Shown here: positions 23,638 through 32,323 of the stretch, one piece after another
Numbering within the stretch: the first letter of the stretch is position 1
How the letters are laid out: the number at the start of each line of letters is the position of its first letter
NCBI RefSeq assembly: GCF_000757485.1
Contig: NZ_JPYO01000029.1
Location: 1-64,000, forward strand
Direction of reading: 5' to 3'
Origin: Achromobacter sp. RTa
GTDB lineage: Bacteria > Pseudomonadota > Gammaproteobacteria > Burkholderiales > Burkholderiaceae_B
DNA length: 64,000 bases
Notes under the pieces: generated by a model
Told to the model about the DNA's origin: nothing
What the model saw: only the letters and a program-made list of their open reading frames with translations
The model's database searches: none
Translations under genes and position numbers: made by a program

Positions 23638-24573
23638 TCAGAACGCGACGTTGTCCCCGCCCTTGAGGCCCAGCTTCGCGCGCGCCTCGTCCGGGGTGGC
23701 GATCTCCAGGTTAAGGGCCTCCAGGATCGTGCGGATGCGTTCCACCTGGATGCGGTTCGATTCGGCCATCTGGCCCGGGCCGATCCACAGCGAATCCTCG
23801 AGGCCCACGCGCACGTTCGATCCCATGGCGGCGCCTATGGTCGCCAACTGCATCTGCGCGCGGCCGGCGCCCAGGATCGACCACTCGTACTCGTCGCCGA
23901 ACAGGCGGTCCGCCGTGCGCTTCATGTGCATCAGATCTTCCGGATGCGGGCCGATGCCGCCCAGGATGCCGAACACCGACTGGATGAAAGGCGGCGACTT
24001 CACCAGTCCGCGATCCACGAAGTGGGCCAGGTTGTACAGATGGCTGATGTCGTAGCACTCGAACTCGAAGCGCGTGCCGTTGGCGTTGCCCAGCGTCAGG
24101 ATGGACTCGATGTCCTGATAGGTGTTGCGGAAGATCAGCGAACGGCTGTTCTCGAGATGCTCGCGCTCCCAGTCGTGCTTGAACTCCTTGAAGCGGCCCA
24201 GCATGGGAAAGAGGCCGAAGTTCATCGATCCCATGTTCAGCGACGCCAGCTCCGGTTTGAAGGTGGTGGCCGGACGCATGCGCTCTTCCACCGTCATGTG
24301 CGGGCTGCCGCCGGTGGTGATGTTGATGATGGCGTCCGTTTCATTCTTGATGCGCTCCAGGAACGGCTTGAACAGGGCGGGATCCTGGGAAGGCTTGCCG
24401 GTTTGCGGATCGCGGGCGTGCAGGTGGAGCACCGCGGCCCCCGCCTGGGCCGCCCCGATGGCCGCTTCCGCGATCTCGTCGGCCGTGACCGGGAGGTGCG
24501 GCGACATGCTGGGCGTGTGGATGGCGCCCGTCACGGCGCAGGTGATGATGACTTTCTGTTTGGGCTTAGCCAT
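23638..24573 (-). CDS. BKACE family protein (beta-keto acid cleavage, DUF849)
   Basis: 311 residues. BKACE enzymes are zinc-dependent and condense a beta-keto acid with acetyl-CoA, giving acetoacetate plus a new acyl-CoA. Typical features are AVTGAIHTPSMSPHLPVT at the N-terminus, zinc histidines in VLHLHARDPQTG, the acidic residue of FEFECYDISHL, and the C-terminal VGLEDSLWIGPGQMAESN. The start overlaps the dehydrogenase gene upstream by eight bases. Pairing with a lambda-crystallin-like 3-hydroxyacyl dehydrogenase, which would supply a beta-keto acid, resembles carnitine degradation, but no betaine-specific gene is nearby. Confidence 0.9.
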   Translation of the reverse strand: MAKPKQKVIITCAVTGAIHTPSMSPHLPVTADEIAEAAIGAAQAGAAVLHLHARDPQTGKPSQDPALFKPFLERIKNETDAIINITTGGSPHMTVEERMRPATTFKPELASLNMGSMNFGLFPMLGRFKEFKHDWEREHLENSRSLIFRNTYQDIESILTLGNANGTRFEFECYDISHLYNLAHFVDRGLVKSPPFIQSVFGILGGIGPHPEDLMHMKRTADRLFGDEYEWSILGAGRAQMQLATIGAAMGSNVRVGLEDSLWIGPGQMAESNRIQVERIRTILEALNLEIATPDEARAKLGLKGGDNVAF

Positions 24574-25522
24574 TGTCGTCTCCGTTGGTTTGCTTGTGGC
24601 GCATCAGGCGCATCAGCTTTTCGTCGCGCCAGAAGCGGCGCTTGGCAAGATCTTCGGTGGGCAGCAGGGAACGCCGTTCATCCGACAGCGAGTCCACCAA
24701 GGCGCCCTCCCAGGCGACGCACTCGCCCTGGGTGGCGCCGATGGACTGGTACAGGCCGCCATAGCGCGCGCAATAGTCGGCGATGCCGCCGGGCGCGTTG
24801 AGGTCTATGGTTTCGAACGGCCCCATGAACGACCAGCGCAGGCCCAGGCCGTCCTTCACGGTCGCGTCGATGTCCTCGGCGCTGGCGATGCCCTCGCTGA
24901 CGAGCCGGAAGGCTTCGTGCAGCAACGCGCCCTGCAGGCGATTGAGGACGAAGCCTTCGATCTCCCGCTTGACCAGCACGGGCTTCTGGCCGATACCCGC
25001 CATCACCGCGCGCGCGCCGTCCAGCGCTTCCTGGCTGGTCCAGGGGGCGGGACACAGCTCTACGACCGGGATGAGATAAGGCGGGTTGACCGGATGCGCC
25101 ACCAGGCAGCGGTGCCTGCCCGGCAGATGCTCCGTGAACTGGCTGGCCGGGATGCTGGAGGTGGAACTGCCGATGATGGCCTGCGGGTCGGCCGCGGCAT
25201 CCAGCTCCGAGAACAGCGCGCGCTTGATCTCCAGCTTCTCCGGAGAGTTTTCCTGGATGTAGCTGGCGCCCGCCAAGGCCTCGGCCAGGCTGCCCGCGAC
25301 TTGGACGCGCTCGATGACAACGTCCGCGCCCGTCAGCAGCCCCTGGCTTTCCAGTTCGATCAGCTGCTGCCGTATCAGGCCCCGGGCTTCGGCCAGCATG
25401 GCGGCATTGACGTCGTATAGCCGCACGTCCCAGCCCATGCGGGCGAATACGATCGCCCAGCCCTGGCCGATCAGGCCCGTGCCGACTATGGCGGCGCAGC
25501 GCGCCGATTCGCCGGCGCCCAT
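24566..25522 (-). CDS. 3-hydroxyacyl-CoA dehydrogenase family protein (L-carnitine / L-gulonate dehydrogenase-like)
   Basis: 318 residues. The NAD-binding motif GTGLIGQGWAIVFARMGWDVRLYD is followed by NSPEKLEIKRALFSELD, SSTSSIPAS, the catalytic HPVNPPYLIPVVEL and a C-terminal domain with NRLQGALLHEAFRLVSEG and GLGLRWSFMGPFETIDLNAPGG. The last motif places it with lambda-crystallin/L-gulonate dehydrogenase and L-carnitine dehydrogenase, which oxidise free 3-hydroxy acids rather than CoA esters. Its ATG overlaps the SDR stop (TGATG) and its end overlaps the BKACE gene, so the three enzymes form one unit. The inferred chain is hydroxy acid to beta-keto acid to cleavage. Confidence 0.88.
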   Translation of the reverse strand: MGAGESARCAAIVGTGLIGQGWAIVFARMGWDVRLYDVNAAMLAEARGLIRQQLIELESQGLLTGADVVIERVQVAGSLAEALAGASYIQENSPEKLEIKRALFSELDAAADPQAIIGSSTSSIPASQFTEHLPGRHRCLVAHPVNPPYLIPVVELCPAPWTSQEALDGARAVMAGIGQKPVLVKREIEGFVLNRLQGALLHEAFRLVSEGIASAEDIDATVKDGLGLRWSFMGPFETIDLNAPGGIADYCARYGGLYQSIGATQGECVAWEGALVDSLSDERRSLLPTEDLAKRRFWRDEKLMRLMRHKQTNGDDNG

Positions 25523-26304
25523 CAGTAGAGCTTCTGCGTGAAGCCGTCCACCACGATGGCCTGCCCCGTCACGCTGCGGGCGGCCTCGCTGGCGTTGAAC
25601 AGCACCATGTTCGCGATATCGCGCGCCGTGACCATGCGGCCGAGCACGGCCTGGTTTTCATACTGCGCGGCAATCTCCTCCACCGGGCGGCCCAGCGTGT
25701 CCGCCTTGGCGGCGATGACGGCGCGGATGCGCGGCCCCTCGACGGCGCCGGGAAGGATGGCGTTGACGCGGATGCCATGGGCGCCCAGCTCGATCGCCAG
25801 CGATTTGGTGAACCCGATCACCGCCCACTTGGACGCCGAATACACCGAACGCCCGGCGAACCCCAGGTGGCCGGCGGCCGAAGACAGGTTGATCATCACT
25901 CCCGCCTTGGATTCCTTGAGCAGGGCGATCGCCTGCCGCGCGCACAGGAACTGGCCCGTGATATTGACGGCCAGCGTCCGGTCCCAATCGGCCTTGGACA
26001 GGGTCTCGACATAGCCGGTCGGGCCCGCCACGCCCGCGTTATTGATGAGGATATCCAGCCCGCCCAGCTTCTGCCGGACCGCCGCGAACAGCGCGGCCAC
26101 GCTGTCTTCGTCCGACACGTCGGCCAGGGCCGTGTGCACGCCGGGCAGTTCCGCCGGCAGCGCGGCCAGGCGGGCTTCGTTCACGTCGCACACGAGCACC
26201 GTGGCGCCCACGTGGTGGAACACCTTGGCCATTTCCAGGCCCAGCCCATCCGCGCCGGCGGTGATCAGCACTTTTTTCCCGGCGAAATCCACTTCCTCGA
26301 ACAT
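25522..26304 (-). CDS. Short-chain dehydrogenase/reductase (SDR)
   Basis: 260 residues, classical SDR. The cofactor motif is LITAGADGLGLEMAKVF (unusual GADGLGL for TGxxxGxG), with CDVNEARL next, NNAGVAGP, the catalytic Ser in LSSAAGHLG and YSASKWAVIG. The Asp at the end of the second strand suggests NAD. The ATG at 26304 has TAGGAGA about nine bases upstream. It is the first gene of the SDR, 3HCDH-like, BKACE unit, with an AT-rich operator 43 bp upstream. Confidence 0.9.
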   Translation of the reverse strand: MFEEVDFAGKKVLITAGADGLGLEMAKVFHHVGATVLVCDVNEARLAALPAELPGVHTALADVSDEDSVAALFAAVRQKLGGLDILINNAGVAGPTGYVETLSKADWDRTLAVNITGQFLCARQAIALLKESKAGVMINLSSAAGHLGFAGRSVYSASKWAVIGFTKSLAIELGAHGIRVNAILPGAVEGPRIRAVIAAKADTLGRPVEEIAAQYENQAVLGRMVTARDIANMVLFNASEAARSVTGQAIVVDGFTQKLY

Positions 26305-26346
26305 GCGTCTGTCTCCTAGATTCTTATGAAAAGCGCGCGTTTGATG

Positions 26347-26359
26347 ATATACGATATAT
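26347..26359. promoter_or_regulatory. Proposed GntR operator 2 (SDR unit)
   Basis: ATATACGATATAT differs by one base from the reverse complement of ATATATCATATAT. It lies 43 bp upstream of the SDR start, where it would cover the promoter of the SDR, 3HCDH-like, BKACE unit. Confidence 0.55.
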
Positions 26360-26544
26360 GAAAAAGGCAAGCACTTTCCAGCTCTTTAAGCGATGATTCC
26401 GCTCATCGGATGACGCCATAAGATAGAGGAAAAGCGCTCATCGTTAACCCTAGGAATCGCCCGCTAAGTCTTTATTCATGCGGCTTTAGGGAATTCCCCG
26501 ATTCTTTGGGTTACGACCCCAACTAGAATCCAAGGCGGGGTTTC

Positions 26545-26573
26545 TTACCCGGCCGGCAGATATATCATATATT
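26545..26573 (+). promoter_or_regulatory. Promoter of the Liv operon overlapped by GntR operator 3
   Basis: TTACCC (26545-26550), a 17-base spacer and TATATT (26568-26573) form a plausible sigma70 promoter. The 13-bp site ATATATCATATAT at 26560-26572, identical to operator 1, overlaps its -10, as expected for repression. Confidence 0.5.
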
Positions 26574-26630
26574 TAAAAAAGACAGGCAATGTAAGAGCCT
26601 GCATCCCATACCGACAAAGGAGCGTAGACA

Positions 26631-27830
26631 GTGTTCAAGTTCAACAAAATTGTTTTGGCGCTGGGCGTGTGCAGCGCGCTGGCGGCCGGCAACGCGGCGG
26701 CAGACATGAAGGTGGGCGCCCTCTTTCCGTTCAGCGGCGCGCTCGCGCTCCTCGGGCAAGAGAGCTATCGCGGCCTGGAACTGGCCGTCAACGAGATCAA
26801 TGCCGCGGGCGGCGTCAACGGCGAAAAGATCGAAATCATCAAGGCCGACGCCGTCGACCCGACGCAGGCTGTGTCGGAAACCAAGCGCCTGATCTCGTCC
26901 GACGTGGTGGGCGTCTTCGGCAGCTACGCATCGGGAATCTCGTACGCCGCCTCGCCCGTCACGGAACTGGCCGGCGTGCCGTATTTCGAGTTGGGCGCCA
27001 CCGCGCACAAGATCACCACCCGCGGCTACAAGTATCTGTTCCGCAGCAATCCCAATACGGCGCTGTACGGCGTTTCGGTGGTGAACGCGCTGCACGACAC
27101 GATCGCACCGGGCATGGGGCTGAACCCCAAGGACATCAAGATCGGCATCATCCACGAAGACGGCCCCTACGGCACCGACGTGGCGGCCACCGAGAAGAAG
27201 CGCGCGCAGGAGCTGGGCTACACCGTGGCCGAAGTGCTGCCCTACTCCGCCAAGGCGGTCGATCTGTCTTCGCTGATCCTGCGCCTGAAGGGCTCGAAGG
27301 TCGACGTGGTGTTGCAGACGGCCTACCAGAACGACGCCATCCTGTTCTTCAGCCAGGCGCGCGCCGCGGGCTTCAAGCCCAAGGTGATCATCGGCGCGGG
27401 CGGCGGCTATTCGCTGGCCGACACGGCCAAGGCGGTGGGCGCCGACATGAACGGCGTGTTCGACCTGGACTTCCCCCAGGCCTCCATCAATCCGGCCGGC
27501 GCCCCCGGCCTGGACAAGTTCCTGGAAGCCTACAAGGCAACCTACAAGAGCGACCCGCAATCGGGCCACAGCCTGACCAACTACGTCGGCGCCAAGGCCT
27601 TCTTCGAAGCCATCGGCAACGCCAAGTCCACGGACAAGGACAAAATCCGCGCCGCCGTCCTGGCCTATAAGAAGCCGGCTGGCCAAACCGCCAACGGCTG
27701 GGCCTTCGACTTCGGCGAAGACGGCCAGAACAATGCATCCACGTTCTACGTGATGCAGTGGCAAGACGGCAAGCTCGTCACCATCGCGCCCGGCAACCTC
27801 GCACTCGGCAAGCCCGTCTTCAAAAAATAA
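26631..27830 (+). CDS. Liv-type ABC transporter substrate-binding protein
   Basis: 399 residues, family 4 (LivK/J-like) periplasmic binding protein. The signal peptide ends at GNAAA near residue 24. The mature protein begins MKVGALFPFSGALALLGQESYRGLELAVNEINAAGGVNG, the standard opening of this family. The start is GTG at 26631 with AAAGGAG nine bases upstream. Despite the LivK name, such proteins in beta-proteobacteria bind many ligands, including aromatic and aliphatic acids. It heads a six-gene operon and its promoter carries the proposed GntR site, so its ligand is probably the pathway substrate. Confidence 0.9.
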   Translation: MFKFNKIVLALGVCSALAAGNAAADMKVGALFPFSGALALLGQESYRGLELAVNEINAAGGVNGEKIEIIKADAVDPTQAVSETKRLISSDVVGVFGSYASGISYAASPVTELAGVPYFELGATAHKITTRGYKYLFRSNPNTALYGVSVVNALHDTIAPGMGLNPKDIKIGIIHEDGPYGTDVAATEKKRAQELGYTVAEVLPYSAKAVDLSSLILRLKGSKVDVVLQTAYQNDAILFFSQARAAGFKPKVIIGAGGGYSLADTAKAVGADMNGVFDLDFPQASINPAGAPGLDKFLEAYKATYKSDPQSGHSLTNYVGAKAFFEAIGNAKSTDKDKIRAAVLAYKKPAGQTANGWAFDFGEDGQNNASTFYVMQWQDGKLVTIAPGNLALGKPVFKK

Positions 27831-27845
27831 GCCTAGGCCAGTGCT

Positions 27846-27892
27846 CGGGCGCTCGGGGGCGCCCGACGTATTCCGGGGTCCGCGCGCCCCGG
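27846..27892 (+). terminator. Two hairpins between binding protein and permease genes
   Basis: CGGGCG/CGCCCG (27846-27865) and CCGGGG/CCCCGG (27873-27892) can form consecutive stems in the 110-bp gap. In Liv operons such hairpins are expected to stop part of transcription or protect the upstream mRNA, giving more binding protein than permease. There is no U-tract, so the effect is inferred. Confidence 0.45.
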
Positions 27893-27940
27893 CCTCGCCG
27901 GCAGCACGGCGGGCCGGGGCCGCCACTAAGAGGTTGCAAT

Positions 27941-28807
27941 ATGGAACTATTCATTCAACTGGTCATCAACGGCCTGTTGCTGGGCGGCGCTTACACCATC
28001 ATCAGCCTGGGGCTGACGCTGATCTTCGGCGTGGTGCGCGTCGTGAATTTCGCTCACGGCGAATTCCTGATGATAGGCATGTACCTGGTCTATCTGATCG
28101 CCGCGCAGCTTGGCGTCCATCCCTATGCCGGGCTGGTGCCGGTCGCCATCATCCTGTTCGCGCTAGGCGCATTGACGCAGAAGGGCATCATCCAGCCGCT
28201 GCTCAACGCCGATCAGCACATCCAGATTTTCGCCACGGTGGGCGTGTCCACCATACTCCTGAATCTCGCCCTGGTCATATTCGGCGCCAACGTCTATCGC
28301 GCGCCCGTGGAACTGGGCACCAGCGCCATCGACGTCGGCCCGTTCTCCATGGTGACGGGCCAGCTCATCACCTTCGTGGTCGGCCTGAGCCTCGCGGTGC
28401 TGCTGCACATCTTCATGCACCGCACCTATCTCGGCCGCGCGCTGCGGGCCGTGGCGCAGCACCGCTACGCGGCCACCCTGATGGGCGTGAACGTCAATAA
28501 CGTCTACGCCATCGCGTTCGGCCTGGGCACGGCCTTCGTCGGCATCGCCGCGGGCCTGCTGGCGCCGCAGTATCCGGTCTTCCCCACGGTGGGCACCTAT
28601 TTCGTGCTGACGGCATTCGTCATCGTCGTGCTGGGCGGGCTGGGCAGCCTGTACGGCGCGGTGGCTGGGTCGATGATCATCGGCATCGTCGATACGCTGG
28701 CCGGCTTCTACATCGCTCCCGACCTGAAAGAGGTCGTGTATTTCGGGATCTTCCTCTTGATCCTTGTCTTGCGTCCGAACGGGCTGTTCGGCGTCGGCAC
28801 CGAGTGA
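27941..28807 (+). CDS. Branched-chain amino acid-type ABC permease (LivH-like)
   Basis: 288 residues with about eight membrane helices. The start MELFIQLVINGLLLGGAYTIISLGLTLIFGVVRVVNFAHGEFLM is the typical LivH N-terminus, and the C-terminal VLGGLGSLYGAVAGSMIIGIVD is the conserved cytoplasmic loop that contacts the ATPase. The ATG at 27941 follows AAGAGGTTGCAAT. The next gene starts 22 bp later. Confidence 0.9.
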   Translation: MELFIQLVINGLLLGGAYTIISLGLTLIFGVVRVVNFAHGEFLMIGMYLVYLIAAQLGVHPYAGLVPVAIILFALGALTQKGIIQPLLNADQHIQIFATVGVSTILLNLALVIFGANVYRAPVELGTSAIDVGPFSMVTGQLITFVVGLSLAVLLHIFMHRTYLGRALRAVAQHRYAATLMGVNVNNVYAIAFGLGTAFVGIAAGLLAPQYPVFPTVGTYFVLTAFVIVVLGGLGSLYGAVAGSMIIGIVDTLAGFYIAPDLKEVVYFGIFLLILVLRPNGLFGVGTE

Positions 28808-28829
28808 TCAGAACAACAAGGAGCGAGAC

Positions 28830-30611
28830 GTGTTTCCCGATTTTCGACATCCCAAAACCTACGTCAGCCTCATCCTGCTGACCGTAATGTTCCTCGTGCC
28901 CGCCGTCATGGGCACGCCCTTCTGGACCAATCTCTTCGTCCTGCTGTTCGTGTTCTCGGCCCTGTCGGTGGCCTGGAACATCGTGGGCGGCTACGCCGGC
29001 CAGCTCTCTCTTGGGCATGCGGTGTTCTACGGCATCGGCGGCTACACCGCCACGCTGCTGACGCAGAACTTCGGCATTTCCCCATGGTTCGGCATGCTGG
29101 CGGGCGCCGCGATTTCGGCGGCGGTCGCCATCCTGATCAGCTACCCCACCCTGCGCCTGCGCGGCCCGTTCTTCGCGCTTGCGACCATCGCCATTCTCGA
29201 AGTGGTGCGCCTGCTGGTCATCCACGAGGAAAGCTGGACGGGCGGGTCCAGCGGCATCAGCCTGCCGCTGAACATCGGCTGGACCTGGATCGTGTTCCGC
29301 GAAAAGATCAACTACGTGATCATCGCGTTCGGCCTGTTCCTGCTGGTGACCTGGGTATCCTGGTACATCCGCAAGTCGCGCATCGGGCACTACCTGATCG
29401 CCATCCGGGAACGCGAGGACGCCGCGCTCGCCGTCGGCATCCATACCGTGCGCATGAAAATCATCGCCGCCGTCGTGTCGGCCGTGCTGACCAGCATCAT
29501 CGGCACTTTCCACATCACCTACCTGACCTTCGTCGACCCGAGCTCCGCGTTTTCGCTGGAACTGTCGATCCAGGTTGCCATGTTCGCGCTGATCGGCGGC
29601 CTGGGCACCGTGACCGGCCCGATCGCCGGGACCTTCCTGGTCCTGCCCATCGCCGAACTGGCGCGCGGCTGGCTCAGCAGCGTGGGCAACGGCATGCATG
29701 GCCTGATCTACGGCCTGATCCTGGTGGGCGTGGTGCTGACCATCCCGCGCGGCCTGGCGGGCGCCTTCGGGCCCGCCATCGAACGCTGGCTGGCCCGCCT
29801 GCCCTACCTGGGAACGCCGCGCGCCAAGCGCAAGCTGGCGGACGAGGTGCGCCTGCACAGCGCGGTCCGTTCCGAGCAGCCCGTGCTGAAGGCCGACAAG
29901 CTGTTCAAGAGTTTCGGCGGCCTGCGCGCCACCAACGACGTGTCGCTGACGCTGAACCAGAACGAGATCCTGGGCATGATCGGGCCGAACGGCGCGGGCA
30001 AGACCACGGTGTTCAACCTGCTGTCTGGGTTCCTGTCTCCGGACAAGGGCGGCATATCGATGCTGGACTCCCACGGCAACTGGGTCACCTGCAAGACGCC
30101 AGACGAATTCGCGCACCAGGGGTTGGGCCGCACCTTCCAGATCGCCAAGCCGTTCACCGGGCTGACCGTGCTTGAAAACATCATGCTGGGCGCGTTCATC
30201 CGCACATCGGACCGCGACGAGGCCGAGCAGATCGCGCTCAAGGTCGCCGAACAGACCGACCTGGTGAAGTACCTGAACACCGAGGCGCGCAGCCTGACGG
30301 TGGGCGGCATGAAGCGCCTGGAGGTCGCCCGCGCGCTGGCGATCAAACCTCGCATCCTGTTGCTGGATGAGGTGATGGCGGGCCTGAACCCCACCGACAT
30401 CGAAAAATCCATCCAGATGATCCGGCGCATCCGCGACTCGGGCGTGTCGGTGCTGCTCATCGAACACATGATGCAGGCCACCATGGCGCTTTCCGACCGC
30501 ATCATCGTGCTGAACGAGGGCGCCGTGCTGGTCAGCGGCGCGCCCAAGGACGTGGTCGAGAACCCCGCCGTCATCGAAGCCTATTTGGGCAAGGAGTACC
30601 AGGATGCTTAA
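28830..30611 (+). CDS. LivM-LivG fusion: ABC permease and ATP-binding domain in one protein
   Basis: 593 residues. The first part (about 1-320) is a LivM-type permease with the motif GGYAGQLSLGHAVFYGIGGY and the ATPase-contacting loop ALIGGLGTVTGPIAG. A linker (about 325-350) leads to a LivG-type ATPase (about 353-590) with Walker A GPNGAGKTTVF, signature LTVGGMKRLEVARAL, Walker B ILLLDEVMAGLNP and the H-loop IEHMM. The normal LivG signature is LSxGQ/LxYGxQ-like, so VGGMKR is slightly divergent. The GTG start at 28830 has AAGGAG at the right distance. Such fusions are known but less common than separate genes. It overlaps livF by eight bases. Confidence 0.88.
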   Translation: MFPDFRHPKTYVSLILLTVMFLVPAVMGTPFWTNLFVLLFVFSALSVAWNIVGGYAGQLSLGHAVFYGIGGYTATLLTQNFGISPWFGMLAGAAISAAVAILISYPTLRLRGPFFALATIAILEVVRLLVIHEESWTGGSSGISLPLNIGWTWIVFREKINYVIIAFGLFLLVTWVSWYIRKSRIGHYLIAIREREDAALAVGIHTVRMKIIAAVVSAVLTSIIGTFHITYLTFVDPSSAFSLELSIQVAMFALIGGLGTVTGPIAGTFLVLPIAELARGWLSSVGNGMHGLIYGLILVGVVLTIPRGLAGAFGPAIERWLARLPYLGTPRAKRKLADEVRLHSAVRSEQPVLKADKLFKSFGGLRATNDVSLTLNQNEILGMIGPNGAGKTTVFNLLSGFLSPDKGGISMLDSHGNWVTCKTPDEFAHQGLGRTFQIAKPFTGLTVLENIMLGAFIRTSDRDEAEQIALKVAEQTDLVKYLNTEARSLTVGGMKRLEVARALAIKPRILLLDEVMAGLNPTDIEKSIQMIRRIRDSGVSVLLIEHMMQATMALSDRIIVLNEGAVLVSGAPKDVVENPAVIEAYLGKEYQDA

Positions 30612-31308
30612 GGTTTCGAACCTGTCCGCCGGCTATGGCAAGAGCCAGGTGCTGAACGGGCTGAACTTCGAGGTCAACGCCGGCGAGATCGTCACGCTGA
30701 TCGGCGCCAACGGCGCCGGCAAGACCACCACGCTCAAGGCGCTGTGCGGCGTCATCGGCGCGATGGGAGGCAAGGTTGAATTCGAAGGCCAGGACCTGAC
30801 CAACCGCAAGCCCTACGACATCGTGGACGCCGGCATCACCATGATTCCGGAAGGCCGTCAGCTGTTCCCGCACTTCACCGTGCGCGACAACCTGCTGATG
30901 GGCTCGTACAAGCGCGCTGCCCGTCCCATCGTGCAGCGCAAGCTGGATGAGGTGCTGGACATTTTCCCGCGCGTCAAGGAGCGCCTGAACCAGTACGCCG
31001 GATCGCTCTCCGGCGGTGAGCAGCAGATGGTGGCGATCGCGCGCGGCATGATGGCCGATCCCAAGCTGCTGGTGTTCGACGAACCCTCGCTGGGCCTTTC
31101 GCCGCTGCTCGTGCAGCAGATGTTCGACGTCATCCGCAACGTCACCTCGCACGGCGTGACAGTGCTGCTGGTGGAGCAGAACGTGTTCCGAACGCTGCGG
31201 CTGGCCGACCGCGGGTACGTGCTGGAGAACGGCGCCATCGTGCGCACGGGAACCGGCGCCGAGCTGCTCAGCGACCCCCACGTGAAGAAGGCCTATCTGG
31301 GCCATTGA
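30604..31308 (+). CDS. ABC transporter ATP-binding protein (LivF-like)
   Basis: 234 residues, the size of LivF. It shows Walker A GANGAGKTTTLKAL, the Q-loop region with PEGRQLFPHFTVRDNLLMG (a LivF hallmark), signature LSGGEQQMVAIARGMM, Walker B LLVFDEPSLGLSP and the H-loop VEQN. It overlaps the end of the LivM-LivG fusion gene by eight bases. With the binding protein, LivH and the fusion protein it makes a complete importer with two ATPase domains. Confidence 0.92.
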   Translation: MLKVSNLSAGYGKSQVLNGLNFEVNAGEIVTLIGANGAGKTTTLKALCGVIGAMGGKVEFEGQDLTNRKPYDIVDAGITMIPEGRQLFPHFTVRDNLLMGSYKRAARPIVQRKLDEVLDIFPRVKERLNQYAGSLSGGEQQMVAIARGMMADPKLLVFDEPSLGLSPLLVQQMFDVIRNVTSHGVTVLLVEQNVFRTLRLADRGYVLENGAIVRTGTGAELLSDPHVKKAYLGH

Positions 31309-31327
31309 ACCCAAGGAACGATTTTCT

Positions 31328-32323
31328 ATGTCTTTACGCTGCACATTCATCGACCATGGCAAGGGCGGCGCGCCCGATTGCATGCGCGTCGCCGAGCGCG
31401 ACATGGAGGCGCCCGTTGGGCGCCAGGTGCTGATCGAAGTCGCCTACGCCGGCGTCAACCGCCCCGACGTGCTGCAACGCTCCGGCTCCTACCCGCCGCC
31501 TCCGGGCGCCTCGCCCTACCTGGGCCTGGAGGTGTCGGGCACCGTCATCGCCACGGGCCCTGATGCCAGCGCCTGGAAAGTGGGCGACCAGGTCTGCGCG
31601 CTGACGCCCGGCGGCGGCTATGCCCAGTACTGCCTTGCCGATGAACGCCATTGCCTGCCGGTGCCGCGCGGCCTGGACTTGCTGTCCGCGGCCGCCATCC
31701 CCGAGAACTACTTCACCGTCTGGACCAATGTGTTCGACCGCGCCCGCCTCGCGGCCGGCGAAAGGTTCCTCGTGCACGGCGGCTCCAGCGGCATCGGCCT
31801 GACCGCGATCCAGCTGGCGCGCGCCTTCGGCGCCGAAGTCTGGACCACGGTCGGCAACCAGGAAAAAGCAAAGGCCTGCGTGGCTGCGGGCGCCCACCAT
31901 GCGCTGGTGTACCGCGACGTGGATTTCGAGGCCGAGGTGCGCCAGGGCAGCGGCGGCCCGGGCGTGGACGTGATCCTGGACATGGTCGGCGGGGCCTACA
32001 TCAACAAGAACCTGCGGCTGCTCGCAGTCAATGGCCGGCTGGTGCAGATCGCCTTCCTGGAAGGCAGCAAGGCCGAGATCGACGCCATGCCCATCATGAC
32101 CAAGCGCCTGCAGTTCACCGGGTCGACCCTGCGGCCCAGGTCGGACGAGGACAAGGGAGAGATCGCCCGGTCTCTGGCCGAGAAGGTCGTGCCCCTGATG
32201 GAAAAGGGGCAATGCCTGCCCCTGATACACGAAGTGTTCCCGTTGGTTGAAGCCGCCCGGGCGCATGCGCTGATGGAAAGCAGCAAGCACATCGGCAAGA
32301 TCATGCTGAAGGTGGCCGCATGA
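31328..32323 (+). CDS. Quinone oxidoreductase-like MDR-family NAD(P)H dehydrogenase
   Basis: 331 residues, zinc-free medium-chain dehydrogenase of the PIG3/quinone oxidoreductase type. The N-terminal GroES-like domain contains EVAYAGVNRPDVLQRSGSYPPPPGASPYLGLEVSG-type sequence, the typical PIG3 pattern. The Rossmann domain has FLVHGGSSGIGLTAIQLARAFGAEVWTT. The usual structural-zinc cysteines are absent. CAAGGAACG precedes the ATG. It is the fifth gene of the Liv operon. It could reduce an enoyl or quinoid intermediate, but the reaction cannot be read from the sequence. Confidence 0.88.
   Translation: MSLRCTFIDHGKGGAPDCMRVAERDMEAPVGRQVLIEVAYAGVNRPDVLQRSGSYPPPPGASPYLGLEVSGTVIATGPDASAWKVGDQVCALTPGGGYAQYCLADERHCLPVPRGLDLLSAAAIPENYFTVWTNVFDRARLAAGERFLVHGGSSGIGLTAIQLARAFGAEVWTTVGNQEKAKACVAAGAHHALVYRDVDFEAEVRQGSGGPGVDVILDMVGGAYINKNLRLLAVNGRLVQIAFLEGSKAEIDAMPIMTKRLQFTGSTLRPRSDEDKGEIARSLAEKVVPLMEKGQCLPLIHEVFPLVEAARAHALMESSKHIGKIMLKVAA

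Larger units (their letters stand above)
26305..26630. other. Divergent regulatory region between SDR unit and Liv importer operon
   Basis: No gene is seen in these 326 bases. The region is AT-richer than its surroundings and carries two copies of the proposed GntR site (26347-26359 and 26560-26572) at its ends, one near each divergent gene. Between them are GGGAATTCCC (26489-26498) and several AACCC/GGGTT stretches that might bind another regulator. Confidence 0.65.
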
